A stretch of 64,000 nt of DNA from Lachnospiraceae bacterium (GCA_016282745.1 JAEELL010000085.1:1-64000); one strand, 5' to 3'; counted from the stretch's first letter, positions 49,052 through 59,406 are shown. Numbers and translations are program-made. Notes: generated by a model from the letters alone, not told the origin.

Positions 49052-52000
49052 CTACTTATCAAGGTCATTCTCCAGTAAGTCAACCGATACAAGTGCTGAT
49101 ACACCTTTTTCCTGCATCGTGATACCAAAAAGTCTGTCTGCGCAGCCCATTGTACCACGTCTGTGAGTTATAACAATAAACTGAGTTGTCTTTGTAAGCT
49201 TGTGCAGATACTGTGCAAATCTTACAACGTTACTTCCATCAAGTGCCGCCTCAATCTCGTCAAGAAGACAGAACGGAGATGGTTTCAAATTTTGGATAGC
49301 AAACAGCAAACTGATTGCGGTAAGTGCTTTTTCTCCACCGGATAACTGCATCATGTTCTGCAGTTTCTTTCCAGGTGGCTGTGAGATAATATTGATTCCC
49401 GCATCAAGTACATCTCCGCTTTCCGTAGGAATAAGTTCAATCTTACCGTGTCCACCACCAAATAGTTCAGCAAAAACCTTATCAAATTCAGCCTGAATTT
49501 CAGCAAACTTCTCAGTAAACTGTTTTCTCATTCCTGTTTCAAGTTCTTCGATAATATTCATGAGATTCTCTTTTGCCTTGATAATATCCTCATGCTGTTC
49601 ATTCATGAAAGTATATCTCTCATTGATTTCCTTAAACTCATCAATTGCGTTAACATTAACATCTCCAAGATTCTTAATATCTCTTTTGAGTCTTGCAATC
49701 GTATTTCTCATCTCATTCTTATCAGAGAATTCATCATCCTTAAGTTTCATGGCATCGCTGAATGTAATCTCATATTCATTCCACATGTAATTAACTTTGG
49801 AATCTTTCTTCTCCTCCAACTGTTCATGCTGAGCATTAAGTCTGTATAAATCCTTATCAAGCTGATTAATTCTGTCCGATAATTCTTCTCTCTTTTCAAA
49901 GAATTCTTTATGATCTTTTGTCTGATTCTTACCCTCTTCCTCAAGTTCACCTATTTCTTTTCCAAGAGTTTCTATTTTGTTTGCGTTATTTACTTTTTCT
50001 TCACGCAATCTTTCAATTGCATCAACCTTTGCACTTATTTCTGCTCCGGCCTCATCCGAACTGTCTTTGATGGTCTCAAGTTCATCCTTTGTCGACTCGA
50101 TTTCCATCTCAACGCGTTTGATATTTTCAACAATATTACTGTGCTTTTGAGTTGTGGCAACAAGTTCTAACTTGACCTGTTCAAGTTCTTCGGATTTTTC
50201 TTCTATCTCAGCCTTCTTAGCAATAAGTTCCGTATTCTTTTTTTCGATAATTTCTTCGAGTTCCTTGTTTCTGTCCTCCCAGCCTGACAATTCTTCTGTC
50301 AGTCTTGCACTATTCTTATTAATATCCGCAATCTGACCTGAAATATCTCTGCTTTCAACAGAAACTTCACGATACTCATTTACGATATCATTCTTTCTTG
50401 CAACAGCCTGATTAAACTTAACCTCGGCTGTACTTTTGAAAATCTCCTGTTCCTTAATTGCCTGGTTGAGTTTTTCAAGTTCTTCACCTGCAACACTCAT
50501 TTCACTTCTGACTTTAAGAAGTTCAGAATCAAGAGTCTTCTTTGTATCCGTGAGTTCTTTGATGCTCTTTTCAATCTCTTCAATCTCTCTTCTTCTTCCG
50601 AGAAGATTACTCGAGTTCTTGAATGCACCACCGGAAATCGCACCACCGGCACTTAAGTTTTCTCCTTCAAGAGTAACAATTCTCATTGAGTATCTGTATT
50701 TTCTCGCTATAAACAATGCATTATCGATATTATCAACCACAAGTATTCTTCCAAGAAGGAACTTGGCAACTCCGGAATATTCCTGTTTAATGTCAACAAG
50801 TTCGCTGGCAATTCCGATTGCCCCTCTCTCATCAAGTGCATTTACGTTATTGAATGTAACCTTGTTACTGAGACTGCTAAGCGGAAGGAATGTAGCTCTA
50901 CCAAACTTATTCTTCTTGAGATATTCAATAATCTCTTTTGCTGTTGTCTCAGTATCAGTAACGATATTCTGAATGCTGCCACCAAGAGCTGTCTCAATAG
51001 CCACTTCATACTTCTTATCAACCTTGATAATATCTGCAACTACACCGATAACACCTTTTTTGCTTGACTTAAGTTCCATTACCTTTTTGATACTGTTTCC
51101 ATAGCCGTCATATCTTTCGGTGATATTCTTAAGAGATTCAAGTTTTGAGTTGTTTCTGTGGTAGTTAATGGAGTTTTGCTCTAACTCCTTAACAATATCA
51201 TTATTCTTTTTTCTGAGTTCAATAATTTCTTCTTTGTATTTATCTGCAGATTCATTAAGTTCTTCAAGAGAACTCTCAGCCTGCTTTAAATCTTTCTCAA
51301 GTTCCTCGATAATACTCTCATGATTAGACTTAACTGTCTCAAACTCAATCAACTTCTGATTAAGTGTTGCTTTTCTTTTGTTAATCTCTTCAAGAAGGGC
51401 ATCACATCTCTCCATCTGGGATGCCACCTGCCCCTTTGCATTAATAAGGTCTATTACTTCCTGTTTATATCCTTCAATTTCTTTCTCAAGTTCAGATATT
51501 TCTTCTGAATCAAGAGCAATTTCACTTGTATAGTCATTTTGCTTTGCTGTAATATCGGAAATCTGATTTTCAAAATCTTCCTTTGTAGCCTTGAGAGTAT
51601 CTACTGACTGTAGTTTTTCATCAATCTCACTCTCCAAAGCCTCTATTCTGGATGTCTGAAATTCTTCACTGCTCTTTGCAGAACGAATCTGTTCTTCCAA
51701 TACTCTGATACGTCCGTCAATTCTTTCGGCTTCCAAATTCGCTTCATTCAGAATATTCTTCTTTTCTTCAGCTTTATTGTTAAGTTCTTCAATAACAGCT
51801 TCAATCTTTGCATATTCTTTTTTAATATCTTCAAACTTAACCTGAGAATCATTCAAATCGGCAGTAGATATATTTGTCTTTTCCTCGATTTCGGCAAGTT
51901 TATCTTTTATTTCCTGCAATTCAATAAGGAACATATTCACGTCATTTTTCTTGAGTTCATCCTTATAGGCAAGATATTTCTTTGCAGTTTCAGACTGTCT

Positions 52001-52618
52001 TGCAAGTGGTCCAACCTGTCTTTCAAGCTCAGACAGAATGTCTTCTACTCTGACAAGATTCTGATTCTGATCATTCAGTTTCTTTAATGCATCATTTTTT
52101 CTTCTTTTATATTTTACGATTCCGGCAGCTTCATCGATAAGTTCTCTTCTCTCTTCAGGCTTACCACTCAGGATTCGCTCAACCTGACCCTGACCGATAA
52201 TAGAGTAACCTTCCTTACCAATACCTGTATCATAGAAAAGTTCATTAACATCCTTAAGTCTGACCTGACTACCGTTTATCATATATTCACTCTCGCCTGA
52301 ACGGTATAATCTTCTCGATACTGTGACCTCATCATATTCAATATCAAGTTTGTGGTCAGAGTTATCAAGAGTAATTGCTACAAATGCAAAACCGAGTGGT
52401 TTTCTGTTCTCAGTACCCGCAAAAATGACATCTTCCATCTTTGAACCACGAAGAGACTTAACCTTCTGCTCTCCAAGAACCCATCTCACAGCATCCGCAA
52501 CGTTACTCTTACCACTTCCGTTTGGACCTACAATACCTGTTATTCCGTTATGAAACTCAAAATTCATTTTATTTGCAAAGGATTTAAATCCCTGAATTTC
52601 AATGCTTTTTAAATACAT
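49052..52618 (-). CDS. smc: Chromosome segregation ATPase SMC
   Basis: 1188 residues: Walker A GIVGPNGSGKSNVADAVRWV near the start, two long coiled coils, a hinge at ~500-660 (GVIGVVADIIKVDKKYEVAIE; GAISGGAF), then LSGGEKALTAISLLFAI and LLDEIEAALD. Full length for a Firmicutes SMC. It loads at parS sites to organise the chromosome. Confidence 0.97.
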   Translation of the reverse strand: MYLKSIEIQGFKSFANKMNFEFHNGITGIVGPNGSGKSNVADAVRWVLGEQKVKSLRGSKMEDVIFAGTENRKPLGFAFVAITLDNSDHKLDIEYDEVTVSRRLYRSGESEYMINGSQVRLKDVNELFYDTGIGKEGYSIIGQGQVERILSGKPEERRELIDEAAGIVKYKRRKNDALKKLNDQNQNLVRVEDILSELERQVGPLARQSETAKKYLAYKDELKKNDVNMFLIELQEIKDKLAEIEEKTNISTADLNDSQVKFEDIKKEYAKIEAVIEELNNKAEEKKNILNEANLEAERIDGRIRVLEEQIRSAKSSEEFQTSRIEALESEIDEKLQSVDTLKATKEDFENQISDITAKQNDYTSEIALDSEEISELEKEIEGYKQEVIDLINAKGQVASQMERCDALLEEINKRKATLNQKLIEFETVKSNHESIIEELEKDLKQAESSLEELNESADKYKEEIIELRKKNNDIVKELEQNSINYHRNNSKLESLKNITERYDGYGNSIKKVMELKSSKKGVIGVVADIIKVDKKYEVAIETALGGSIQNIVTDTETTAKEIIEYLKKNKFGRATFLPLSSLSNKVTFNNVNALDERGAIGIASELVDIKQEYSGVAKFLLGRILVVDNIDNALFIARKYRYSMRIVTLEGENLSAGGAISGGAFKNSSNLLGRRREIEEIEKSIKELTDTKKTLDSELLKVRSEMSVAGEELEKLNQAIKEQEIFKSTAEVKFNQAVARKNDIVNEYREVSVESRDISGQIADINKNSARLTEELSGWEDRNKELEEIIEKKNTELIAKKAEIEEKSEELEQVKLELVATTQKHSNIVENIKRVEMEIESTKDELETIKDSSDEAGAEISAKVDAIERLREEKVNNANKIETLGKEIGELEEEGKNQTKDHKEFFEKREELSDRINQLDKDLYRLNAQHEQLEEKKDSKVNYMWNEYEITFSDAMKLKDDEFSDKNEMRNTIARLKRDIKNLGDVNVNAIDEFKEINERYTFMNEQHEDIIKAKENLMNIIEELETGMRKQFTEKFAEIQAEFDKVFAELFGGGHGKIELIPTESGDVLDAGINIISQPPGKKLQNMMQLSGGEKALTAISLLFAIQNLKPSPFCLLDEIEAALDGSNVVRFAQYLHKLTKTTQFIVITHRRGTMGCADRLFGITMQEKGVSALVSVDLLENDLDK

Positions 52619-52620
52619 TC

Positions 52621-53313
52621 CTACTGCCTCTTATCTAAAGATTTTATTGCTTCCCATGCAGCTTTCTGCTCAGCCGCTTTTTTTGTTTTACCCTCACCGG
52701 ATCCCATTATCTTTCCGTTTATGACTACATTCGCCACATAGGACTTGTTGTGATCGGGACCGCTCTCTGAAACTATATCATAGTGAAGATCATAATCAGA
52801 ACCTTCGCTGGCAACCAGTTCCTGCAAATGAGTCTTACTGTCACTGAATAATTTTTTATTCTCAATATCATTCATGACATATTTCTTTATAAAAGCTCTT
52901 GCAGGTTCCAAACCTCCATCCAGATAGATGGCACCTATGACTGCTTCCAAGGCATCAGACGTAACAGAGTCTCTTCCTCTTCCTCCTGTTGCTTCCTCAC
53001 CTTTTCCCAGTCTTAAGTAACTTCCAAGATCAATTTCTCTCGCATCCATGGCAAGTGTAGGCTCACATACAAGACTTGCTCTAAGCCTTGTCATTTTCCC
53101 CTCTGCCATGTCCGGATATTTTTTGAACAGAATCTCGCTAGATATCAATTCCAAAACTGCATCACCTAAGAATTCCAATCTTTCATTATGGGAAATTCCA
53201 CTCATCTTATTTTCATTTGCATATGATGTATGTGTAATAGCAGTATACAAATATTCAATGTTATTAAATTTGTAACCTACTACATTTTCCAATTCTGATA
53301 TTCTATCACTCAC
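52621..53313 (-). CDS. rnc: Ribonuclease III
   Basis: 230 residues: catalytic motif NERLEFLGDAVLELISSEIL, YLDGGLEPARAFI, and a C-terminal dsRNA-binding domain (KKAAEQKAAWEAI). It processes rRNA and structured mRNAs. Start GTG 53313 after GAGGA. Confidence 0.96.
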   Translation of the reverse strand: MSDRISELENVVGYKFNNIEYLYTAITHTSYANENKMSGISHNERLEFLGDAVLELISSEILFKKYPDMAEGKMTRLRASLVCEPTLAMDAREIDLGSYLRLGKGEEATGGRGRDSVTSDALEAVIGAIYLDGGLEPARAFIKKYVMNDIENKKLFSDSKTHLQELVASEGSDYDLHYDIVSESGPDHNKSYVANVVINGKIMGSGEGKTKKAAEQKAAWEAIKSLDKRQ

Positions 53314-53332
53314 AATTAAATCCTCACATTTA

Positions 53333-53356
53333 AAAAGCCCTTATTGAAAAGGGCTT
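53333..53356 (-). terminator. Terminator between acpP and rnc
   Basis: AAAGCCCTT-ttcaat-AAGGGCTTTTT on the minus strand directly after acpP. Confidence 0.8.
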
Positions 53357-53372
53357 TAATAGTACTTCGACA

Positions 53373-53606
53373 TTAATTATTAATAGCTTTTTCAATCTTG
53401 TCTGCAGCATCGCCAACAGTCTTAATCTCTGCGGCCGTCTCTACAGGAATCTTAATATTGAACTGATCTTCAAGACTGATAATAATCTCCATTACATCAA
53501 GTGAATCAGCACCTAAATCTTCAACAAATAAACTGTCTCTTGTGATTTCACTCTCTTCAATCTCTAATACTTCTGCGATTGCTTTTATTAAACTCTCTAA
53601 TACCAT
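53373..53606 (-). CDS. acpP: Acyl carrier protein
   Basis: 77 residues; the phosphopantetheine serine lies in EDLGADSLDVMEII. ATG 53606 after GGAGG. Confidence 0.96.
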   Translation of the reverse strand: MVLESLIKAIAEVLEIEESEITRDSLFVEDLGADSLDVMEIIISLEDQFNIKIPVETAAEIKTVGDAADKIEKAINN

Positions 53607-53636
53607 AGTTTCCTCCATAAATTAAAAATTATTATA

Positions 53637-54659
53637 TTAATTATCAGCGTCTTCCTTCTTTTCGGATAACTTCTGCTGAATCTTGTTGTTAATATCCATC
53701 TCGTTAAATCTTACACACTGAAGAACTGAATTCTTAATCTCATTTGCCTTAGAGCTTCCGTGAGTCTTTACAACAAGTCCGTTCAATCCCAAAAGCGGAG
53801 CTCCGCCATATTGTTCAAGCTGGAAATCCTTAAGTGTCTCTTTGAGCTTTGATTTGATAAGCATAGCACCTATCTTTGTCTTAACATTACTCATCAAAGC
53901 ACCTTTAACTTTTTTGAGTAATACTGCTCCGACACCCTCGTACATCTTGAGGATAACATTTCCAACGAACGCTTCACAGACAATTACATCTACGTCACCG
54001 TTTGGAATGTCTCTGGCCTCAACATTACCAACAAAATTTATATCACTTTCTAATGAGAGAAGTCCGTATGCTTCTTTTACAAGCGCATTACCCTTTTCCT
54101 CCTCGGCTCCAATATTTACAATTGCAACCTTTGGATTCTTAACTCCCATTACATTCTCCATATATACAGAACCTATCTTTGCAAACTGGACAAGGTTCTG
54201 TGGTTTTGCATCCACATTAGCTCCACAGTCAATCAATAATGACGGTTTCTTGTTAGTTGGAATAAGTGGTGCAAGAGGCGGTCTCTTCACTCCCGGAATC
54301 CTTCCTACTAAAAGCTGTCCTCCAACTAATGTTGCTCCTGTACTACCGGCAGTTACAACACCGTGGGCGCCTCCCTCTTTCACAAATTTCATCGCCTTAA
54401 CAAGTGAAGAGTCTGTCTTTGTTCTGATTGCTATAACAGGTGGCTCTGCAGTTTCTATAACTTCAGTTGCAGGAACAATCTCAACCTGCTCTTCATCGTA
54501 TGTATATTTGGCAAGTTCAGCCTTTACGGCATCTTCTATACCAACTAATTTCAACATAATGTTCTTATTCTTATTAGCTGCAAGAATTGCGCCTTTTACT
54601 ATCTCAGCAGGTGCGTTATCTCCACCCATACAATCCACAGCCACTATAGTCTTTGCCAT
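53637..54659 (-). CDS. plsX: Phosphate acyltransferase PlsX
   Basis: 340 residues: VAVDCMGGDNAPAEIVKGA, SAGSTGATLVGG-like TAGSTGATLVG, LIDCGANVDAKP, EQYGGAPLLGLNGLVVKTHGSS. It makes acyl-phosphate from acyl-ACP for phospholipid synthesis. ATG 54659 with GGAGG. Confidence 0.96.
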   Translation of the reverse strand: MAKTIVAVDCMGGDNAPAEIVKGAILAANKNKNIMLKLVGIEDAVKAELAKYTYDEEQVEIVPATEVIETAEPPVIAIRTKTDSSLVKAMKFVKEGGAHGVVTAGSTGATLVGGQLLVGRIPGVKRPPLAPLIPTNKKPSLLIDCGANVDAKPQNLVQFAKIGSVYMENVMGVKNPKVAIVNIGAEEEKGNALVKEAYGLLSLESDINFVGNVEARDIPNGDVDVIVCEAFVGNVILKMYEGVGAVLLKKVKGALMSNVKTKIGAMLIKSKLKETLKDFQLEQYGGAPLLGLNGLVVKTHGSSKANEIKNSVLQCVRFNEMDINNKIQQKLSEKKEDADN

Positions 54660-54741
54660 ATTACACCTCCGTAAAGTGCAAAGTATGCACAATATCTAAT
54701 ATACTAAAAAGAAAAGAATAAATCAAGCATTCCTATAACAT

Positions 54742-54776
54742 AAAAAACCTTGAATCCATTGGACTCAAGGTTTTTT
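54742..54776 (-). terminator. Terminator between rpmF and plsX
   Basis: AAAAAACCTTGA and TCAAGGTTTTTT flank an 11-nt loop; symmetric, so active on both strands. Confidence 0.85.
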
Positions 54777-54797
54777 ATATCTAATCAATATCAATGA

Positions 54798-54977
54798 TTA
54801 GTCAACTGAAATAATCTCTTTTTTGTTATAAGATCCACATGCCTTGCATACTCTATGAGGCATCATTAATGCTCCACACTTGCTGCACTTTACGAGATTA
54901 ACTGCATCCATTTTCCAGTTAGCTCTTCTCTTATCTCTTCTTGCTTTTGAAGATTTATTCTTTGGACAGATAGACAT
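54798..54977 (-). CDS. rpmF: 50S ribosomal protein L32 (bL32), Cys-containing form
   Basis: 59 residues: MSICPKNKSSKARRDKRRAN, then CSKCG and CKACG. The paired Cys indicate the zinc-binding version. GGAGG precedes ATG 54977. Order yceD-rpmF-plsX is standard. Confidence 0.95.
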   Translation of the reverse strand: MSICPKNKSSKARRDKRRANWKMDAVNLVKCSKCGALMMPHRVCKACGSYNKKEIISVD

Positions 54978-54980
54978 GGT

Positions 54981-55508
54981 TTACACCTCCTTAAACTGAT
55001 TAAAAACATCTAATATTTTTGACATTCTCGGATCAAGTTCTGTAGTATCACAATCACAGGATCCAATATTGAGATTCGTTCCACATTTATAGCATATACC
55101 TCTACAATCCTCTTTGCAGAGCACCTTCATAGGTAGATTAACGAATATCTCATTATCAATAAAAACTTCAGTGTCGAGATTCATCCCTTCGAGAAAAACA
55201 TCTTCCTCTATGTCATCCTCTCTCTCCTGAGCGGTTTTCTTTAAATCTATGTCTTTGGAAACAGTCTGTTTCAAAGGAACGATAACATCCTCCAAGCATC
55301 TGCCACAAGGCATTATCAGTTCTATATCAATATCAGCATCAACTTTAATTACTTTCTTTCCTTTATTAACAATTCTAAATGTAACATCCTCTTTTTTACT
55401 GTAAGGATATGACTCATTGTTAACAGTGAAAGATGCTTTCTCAATTGGAGCAATATATTGCTTTTCTTTTCCTGTTTCTGATAAGATTTCATTTAAATCT
55501 ATTAACAT
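54981..55508 (-). CDS. YceD/DUF177 family protein
   Basis: 175 residues with the DUF177 core: DIELIMPCGRCLEDV and the C-terminal VLCKEDCRGICYKCGTNLNI. The conserved partner of rpmF, linked to 23S rRNA/L32 assembly. ATG 55508 follows GAGGA. Confidence 0.93.
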   Translation of the reverse strand: MLIDLNEILSETGKEKQYIAPIEKASFTVNNESYPYSKKEDVTFRIVNKGKKVIKVDADIDIELIMPCGRCLEDVIVPLKQTVSKDIDLKKTAQEREDDIEEDVFLEGMNLDTEVFIDNEIFVNLPMKVLCKEDCRGICYKCGTNLNIGSCDCDTTELDPRMSKILDVFNQFKEV

Positions 55509-55538
55509 AAAATCCTCTTTTCTAAAGACACCTTTACT

Positions 55539-55567
55539 ATTATACATATAGGTATATCATTTGTCAA
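55539..55567 (-). promoter_or_regulatory. Promoter of the yceD-rpmF-plsX-acpP-rnc-smc-ftsY cluster
   Basis: Consensus TTGACA (55562-55567) and TATAAT (55539-55544) with 17 bp between, ~30 bp before yceD. Confidence 0.9.
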
Positions 55568-55589
55568 ACATTTATCAAAGATTTTTTGT

Positions 55590-55680
55590 CGCGAGCAAAA
55601 GTGATTTGATATCCGAAGGATGAAAATCACGAAAGCTTAGCAGCTTTGCCGGATTCGAGCCGGCACTGCTGAAAAGTTGA
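55590..55680. other. Two intergenic hairpins after ackA
   Basis: GTGATTT..ATCC-gaa-GGAT..AAATCAC and AGCAG-ctt-GCCGG-attcgag-CCGGC-a-CTGCT stand in series between ackA and the yceD promoter. There is no T run, so they are not classical terminators; possibly a dispersed intergenic repeat of the genome. Confidence 0.45.
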
Positions 55681-55697
55681 ATGGTTACCTTTTTGTA

Positions 55698-56888
55698 TTA
55701 AAGTAATTCTAATGTTTCTCTTGCAATAGCAAGTTCTTCGTTAGTAGGAACAACCCATACTTTAACTTTTGAGTCAGGAGTAGAAATCTCTCTCTCCTCA
55801 CCCATAACTTTGTTAGCTTCCTGATTGATTGTTATTCCAAGATATCCAAGTTTTTCACATACCCTGGCTCTTACTCCCGGATTGTTTTCTCCAACTCCTG
55901 CTGTAAATGCTATACAGTCAACGCCGTTCATTGCTGCAGCATAAGCACCAACATATTTAACAACACTGTGAACAAAAACTTCCATAGCTGCAACTGCGTC
56001 ATCATTGCCCTGCGCTATTGCTGCATCAATATCTCTGAAATCACTTGAAACCTGTGACACTCCAAAAACACCAGACTGCTTATTGAGTACATTAAGCGCT
56101 TCATCAACTGTCACTCCGTCCTTTTTGGCTATTGTTTTAACAATCTCAGGATCAACATCCCCTGATCTTGTTCCCATTACAACACCTTCAAGAGGAGTCA
56201 GTCCCATACTTGTATCAACTGACTTACCATTCTCCACTGCACAAATACTTGCACCGTTTCCAAGATGACATACGATAGTCTTTACGTCTTCGTAGTCTTT
56301 TCCAAGAATCTCAGAAGTTCTCTTTGAAACAAAGCTGTGAGATGTTCCATGGAAGCCATATCTTCTTATCTTATATTCATCATAATAGCGCTTTGGAATA
56401 GCATACAAATATGATTCTCTAGGCATGGTCTGATGGAATGCAGTATCAAAAACTGCTACATTGACTGTTCCGGGCATTGCCTCCATGCATGCTCTGATTC
56501 CAATTATATTTGCAGGATTGTGAAGTGGTGCCAAATCATTGCACTCCTCAATCTTTGCAATAACGTCTTCATCTATAACTACTGATTTGTTAAAATACTC
56601 TCCGCCGTGAACAACTCTGTGTCCAACAGCTCCAACCTCTGACAATTCAGAAATAACTCCTGTCTCATTGTTTGTAAGTGCTTCGATAACTGCCTTTATC
56701 GCCTCAGAATGAGTAGGCATCTCAATCTCTTTTATTTCTTTTTCTCCGCCTGCAGGAGTATATGCTATTCTGCTTTTGTCAATTCCTATACGTTCACAAA
56801 GTCCCTTTGCAACCGCCTTCTCACTGTCTGAATCTATAAGTTGGAACTTCAATGAAGAACTTCCGCAATTTATTACTAATACTTTCAT
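55698..56888 (-). CDS. ackA: Acetate kinase
   Basis: 396 residues: MKVLVINCGSSSLKFQLI, VVHGGEYF, FDTAFHQTMP, YGFHGTSHSFVS, HLGNGASICAV, GVGENNP. It forms ATP from acetyl-phosphate. Directly after pta. Confidence 0.97.
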   Translation of the reverse strand: MKVLVINCGSSSLKFQLIDSDSEKAVAKGLCERIGIDKSRIAYTPAGGEKEIKEIEMPTHSEAIKAVIEALTNNETGVISELSEVGAVGHRVVHGGEYFNKSVVIDEDVIAKIEECNDLAPLHNPANIIGIRACMEAMPGTVNVAVFDTAFHQTMPRESYLYAIPKRYYDEYKIRRYGFHGTSHSFVSKRTSEILGKDYEDVKTIVCHLGNGASICAVENGKSVDTSMGLTPLEGVVMGTRSGDVDPEIVKTIAKKDGVTVDEALNVLNKQSGVFGVSQVSSDFRDIDAAIAQGNDDAVAAMEVFVHSVVKYVGAYAAAMNGVDCIAFTAGVGENNPGVRARVCEKLGYLGITINQEANKVMGEEREISTPDSKVKVWVVPTNEELAIARETLELL

Positions 56889-56908
56889 TATTAATCCTTT
56901 CCGTAAAT

Positions 56909-57904
56909 CTACTTTATCTGAGCCTGTACTGCTGTAATCGCAACAACACCAACAATATCATTTGCCGAACATCCCCTCGACAAATCATTAACAGGTTTTG
57001 CAATTCCCTGGCACAGTGGTCCGTAAGCTTCAGCCTGTCCCAATCTGTGAATAAGCTTGTAACCGATATTTCCGGCATCAAGATCAGGGAAAATAAGAAC
57101 ATTTGCCTTTCCTGCAATCTTGCTGTTTGGAGCTTTCATTGCTGCAACTTCCGGAACTACTGCAGCATCAGTTTGAAGTTCACCTTCGATAAGAATGTCC
57201 GGACAATCGCGATTTGCAATTCTAACAGCCTCTCTGACTTTTGTTACATCAGGATGACTGGCACTTCCGTATGTAGAATGTGACAGCATTGCAACCTTAG
57301 GTTCATCACCCACAAGATACTTGAAAGATTCTGCACTTGTCTCAGCAATAGCAGCAAGTTCCTCTGAATTAGGATTCTGATTAAGCCCGCAGTCTCCCAT
57401 AACAAAAGTTCCGTTAGAACCGAGTTCCTTGTTTGGAACCACCATAAGGAAGAAACAAGAAACCAACTTTGTTCCCGGTTTTGTCTTGATTATCTGAAGA
57501 GAAGGTCTGAGAGTATTCGCTGATGAATGACATGCACCTGAAACCACACCGTCCGCATCTCCCTGCTGAACCATCATGCAGGCATAATACATATAATCAT
57601 TTATCAGAGTGGCATGGGCAAGTTCTCTTGTAATCCCCTTCGCCTTTCTGAGTTCCACAAATTCATCTACATACTTATCCGTCTTCTCATAATCTTTTGG
57701 ATTGATTATTTTAGCCTTTGAGACATTATAATCTCTTCCGTTGTCCCAATATTCTTCCGGAGTTGCAAGAATAATAAGATCAACAAAGTCCTCTTTCAGA
57801 ATAATCTCTGCAGCTTCATAAGTTCTCTTATCCATACCTTCAGGAAGGACAATTGTCTTTCTTTCGAGTCTTGCACGCTCTTTTATACTTTCTATAAAAT
57901 CCAT
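56909..57904 (-). CDS. pta: Phosphate acetyltransferase
   Basis: 331 residues of the short Pta type: IVLPEGMDKRTYEAAEIIL, GVVSGACHSSANTLRP, GDCGLNQNP, SHSTYGSASHPDV, NVLIFPDLDAGNIGYKL. It converts acetyl-CoA to acetyl-phosphate. ATG 57904 with GGAG. Confidence 0.97.
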   Translation of the reverse strand: MDFIESIKERARLERKTIVLPEGMDKRTYEAAEIILKEDFVDLIILATPEEYWDNGRDYNVSKAKIINPKDYEKTDKYVDEFVELRKAKGITRELAHATLINDYMYYACMMVQQGDADGVVSGACHSSANTLRPSLQIIKTKPGTKLVSCFFLMVVPNKELGSNGTFVMGDCGLNQNPNSEELAAIAETSAESFKYLVGDEPKVAMLSHSTYGSASHPDVTKVREAVRIANRDCPDILIEGELQTDAAVVPEVAAMKAPNSKIAGKANVLIFPDLDAGNIGYKLIHRLGQAEAYGPLCQGIAKPVNDLSRGCSANDIVGVVAITAVQAQIK

Positions 57905-58000
57905 AGTTATTTTCTCCAATCCGTAACTCTATATACAATCCACATTCCAATAACACATTAAGGGGGCACGCCTTGAAATGCTAATATTTTTTACTGATAT

Positions 58001-58029
58001 ATTATACCAAAAACAACTTTATAAAACAA
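58001..58029 (-). promoter_or_regulatory. Promoter of pta-ackA
   Basis: TTGTTT (58024-58029), 17 bp, TATAAT (58001-58006) on the minus strand, ~95 bp before pta. Confidence 0.7.
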
Positions 58030-58081
58030 CAAAACACGGCCAAATAGATTGTTAAATAAATATCAATATTTTCTTATTTCA

Positions 58082-58110
58082 TTGCCACTTCTTTATGGTA
58101 ATGTTAGAAT
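58082..58110 (+). promoter_or_regulatory. Promoter of tmcAL
   Basis: TTGCCA (58082-58087), 17 bp, TAGAAT (58105-58110), divergent from the pta promoter. Confidence 0.7.
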
Positions 58111-58168
58111 AAAATCAGGTACTATAATTATTACTTTAATCATACTATTATTTAAATCGGAGGCTTTT

Positions 58169-59392
58169 ATGAAAACCACTGCAATAATCGCTGAATACAA
58201 TCCTTTTCATAACGGGCACAATTACCAGATATCACATGCAAAAGAAATCACCGAATGTGACAACGTAATAATTGCAATGAGCGGAAATTATGTCCAGCGA
58301 GGCGAAGCCGCTATTTACAACAAGTATAATCGTGCAAAATGGGCAATCATGAGCGGGTGCGATCTTGTAATCGAACTTCCGACTGCATTTTCAACCGGAA
58401 GTGCTGAATTGTTTGCCTACTCAGCAGTAGATTTACTTAACAAAACCGGAATTGTTGATTACCTGGTTTTTGGATGCGAGGAAGATTCCATCGACAAATT
58501 GCAGGAATATGCAATTGTATTCACATCAGAACCGGAACAATATAAGTTTTCATTAAAAGGCAAGTTAAAGGAAGGTTTGGCTTTTCCAAAAGCAAGAGCT
58601 TTGGCACTGTCAGAATATCTCAACGATTCAACGGCATGTGATATTCTTAATCAGCCAAACAACATTTTGGCTGTTGAATACTTAAAAGCCATTATCAGGA
58701 CTGATTCATCCATTAAACCACTAGGTATAAAAAGAACAGACAACGGATATAATTCAGAGACAATCAATGGCAAGTTTGCTTCCGCAACCGCTGTAAGAGC
58801 GCAAATTGCCACAGGCAGTGACGATACCAATTTGTTGGCCAATGTCCTTCCGCGCCACGTATTTGATGATATCAATTCCCAATTATCGTCTATAGTATTA
58901 AAGGATTTTTCAGACATGTATTATTACAGTCTGATAACTGATTCCAACTTTGATAAATACAGCGACATATCTGAGGATTTGTCAAACAAAATTAATAACC
59001 TGAAATCAGAATATGAAAATATAGACAGTTTTCTCGACAGTCTTCTCTCAAAAGACGAGACATCAGCACACTTAAAACGCAGTTTATTGCATATTATGCT
59101 TGGGATAACAACAGAAAACATTAATTCCATCAAATCAAGCGGATATAATCATTACATGTTTCCCCTTGCAATTAATTCTGCGAATTCGGGAATTATGAAA
59201 GATTTAAAACAAAACTGTGATATCCCTTTAATCAACAAATTTGGTGATTTTTATAAATTTGCTTCAAACGAAGCCAGATTATTACTGGATATAAATCAAA
59301 GAGCTGACTTAATATACAACAAGATATCTTCTGCAAAAGGAAATAAAAGATACAACGACTTTACATTTAATTTTAAAAACAAAATGTATTAA
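58169..59392 (+). CDS. tmcAL: tRNA(Met) cytidine acetate ligase
   Basis: 407 residues: MKTTAIIAEYNPFHNGHNYQ (nucleotidyltransferase HxGH-type motif), AMSGNYVQRGEAAI, YNKYNRAKWAIMSGCDLVIELP, LVFGCE. TmcAL (YlbM) makes ac4C34 on elongator tRNA-Met from acetate and ATP, which fits the acetate genes next door. ATG 58169 follows CGGAGG. Confidence 0.94.
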   Translation: MKTTAIIAEYNPFHNGHNYQISHAKEITECDNVIIAMSGNYVQRGEAAIYNKYNRAKWAIMSGCDLVIELPTAFSTGSAELFAYSAVDLLNKTGIVDYLVFGCEEDSIDKLQEYAIVFTSEPEQYKFSLKGKLKEGLAFPKARALALSEYLNDSTACDILNQPNNILAVEYLKAIIRTDSSIKPLGIKRTDNGYNSETINGKFASATAVRAQIATGSDDTNLLANVLPRHVFDDINSQLSSIVLKDFSDMYYYSLITDSNFDKYSDISEDLSNKINNLKSEYENIDSFLDSLLSKDETSAHLKRSLLHIMLGITTENINSIKSSGYNHYMFPLAINSANSGIMKDLKQNCDIPLINKFGDFYKFASNEARLLLDINQRADLIYNKISSAKGNKRYNDFTFNFKNKMY

Positions 59393-59406
59393 TATTTATT
59401 CCGGAA

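Noticed and set aside
55600..55680. The GCCGG-attcgag-CCGGC stem, considered as a tRNA arm.
   Set aside because: No acceptor stem, anticodon arm or CCA context can be built around it.
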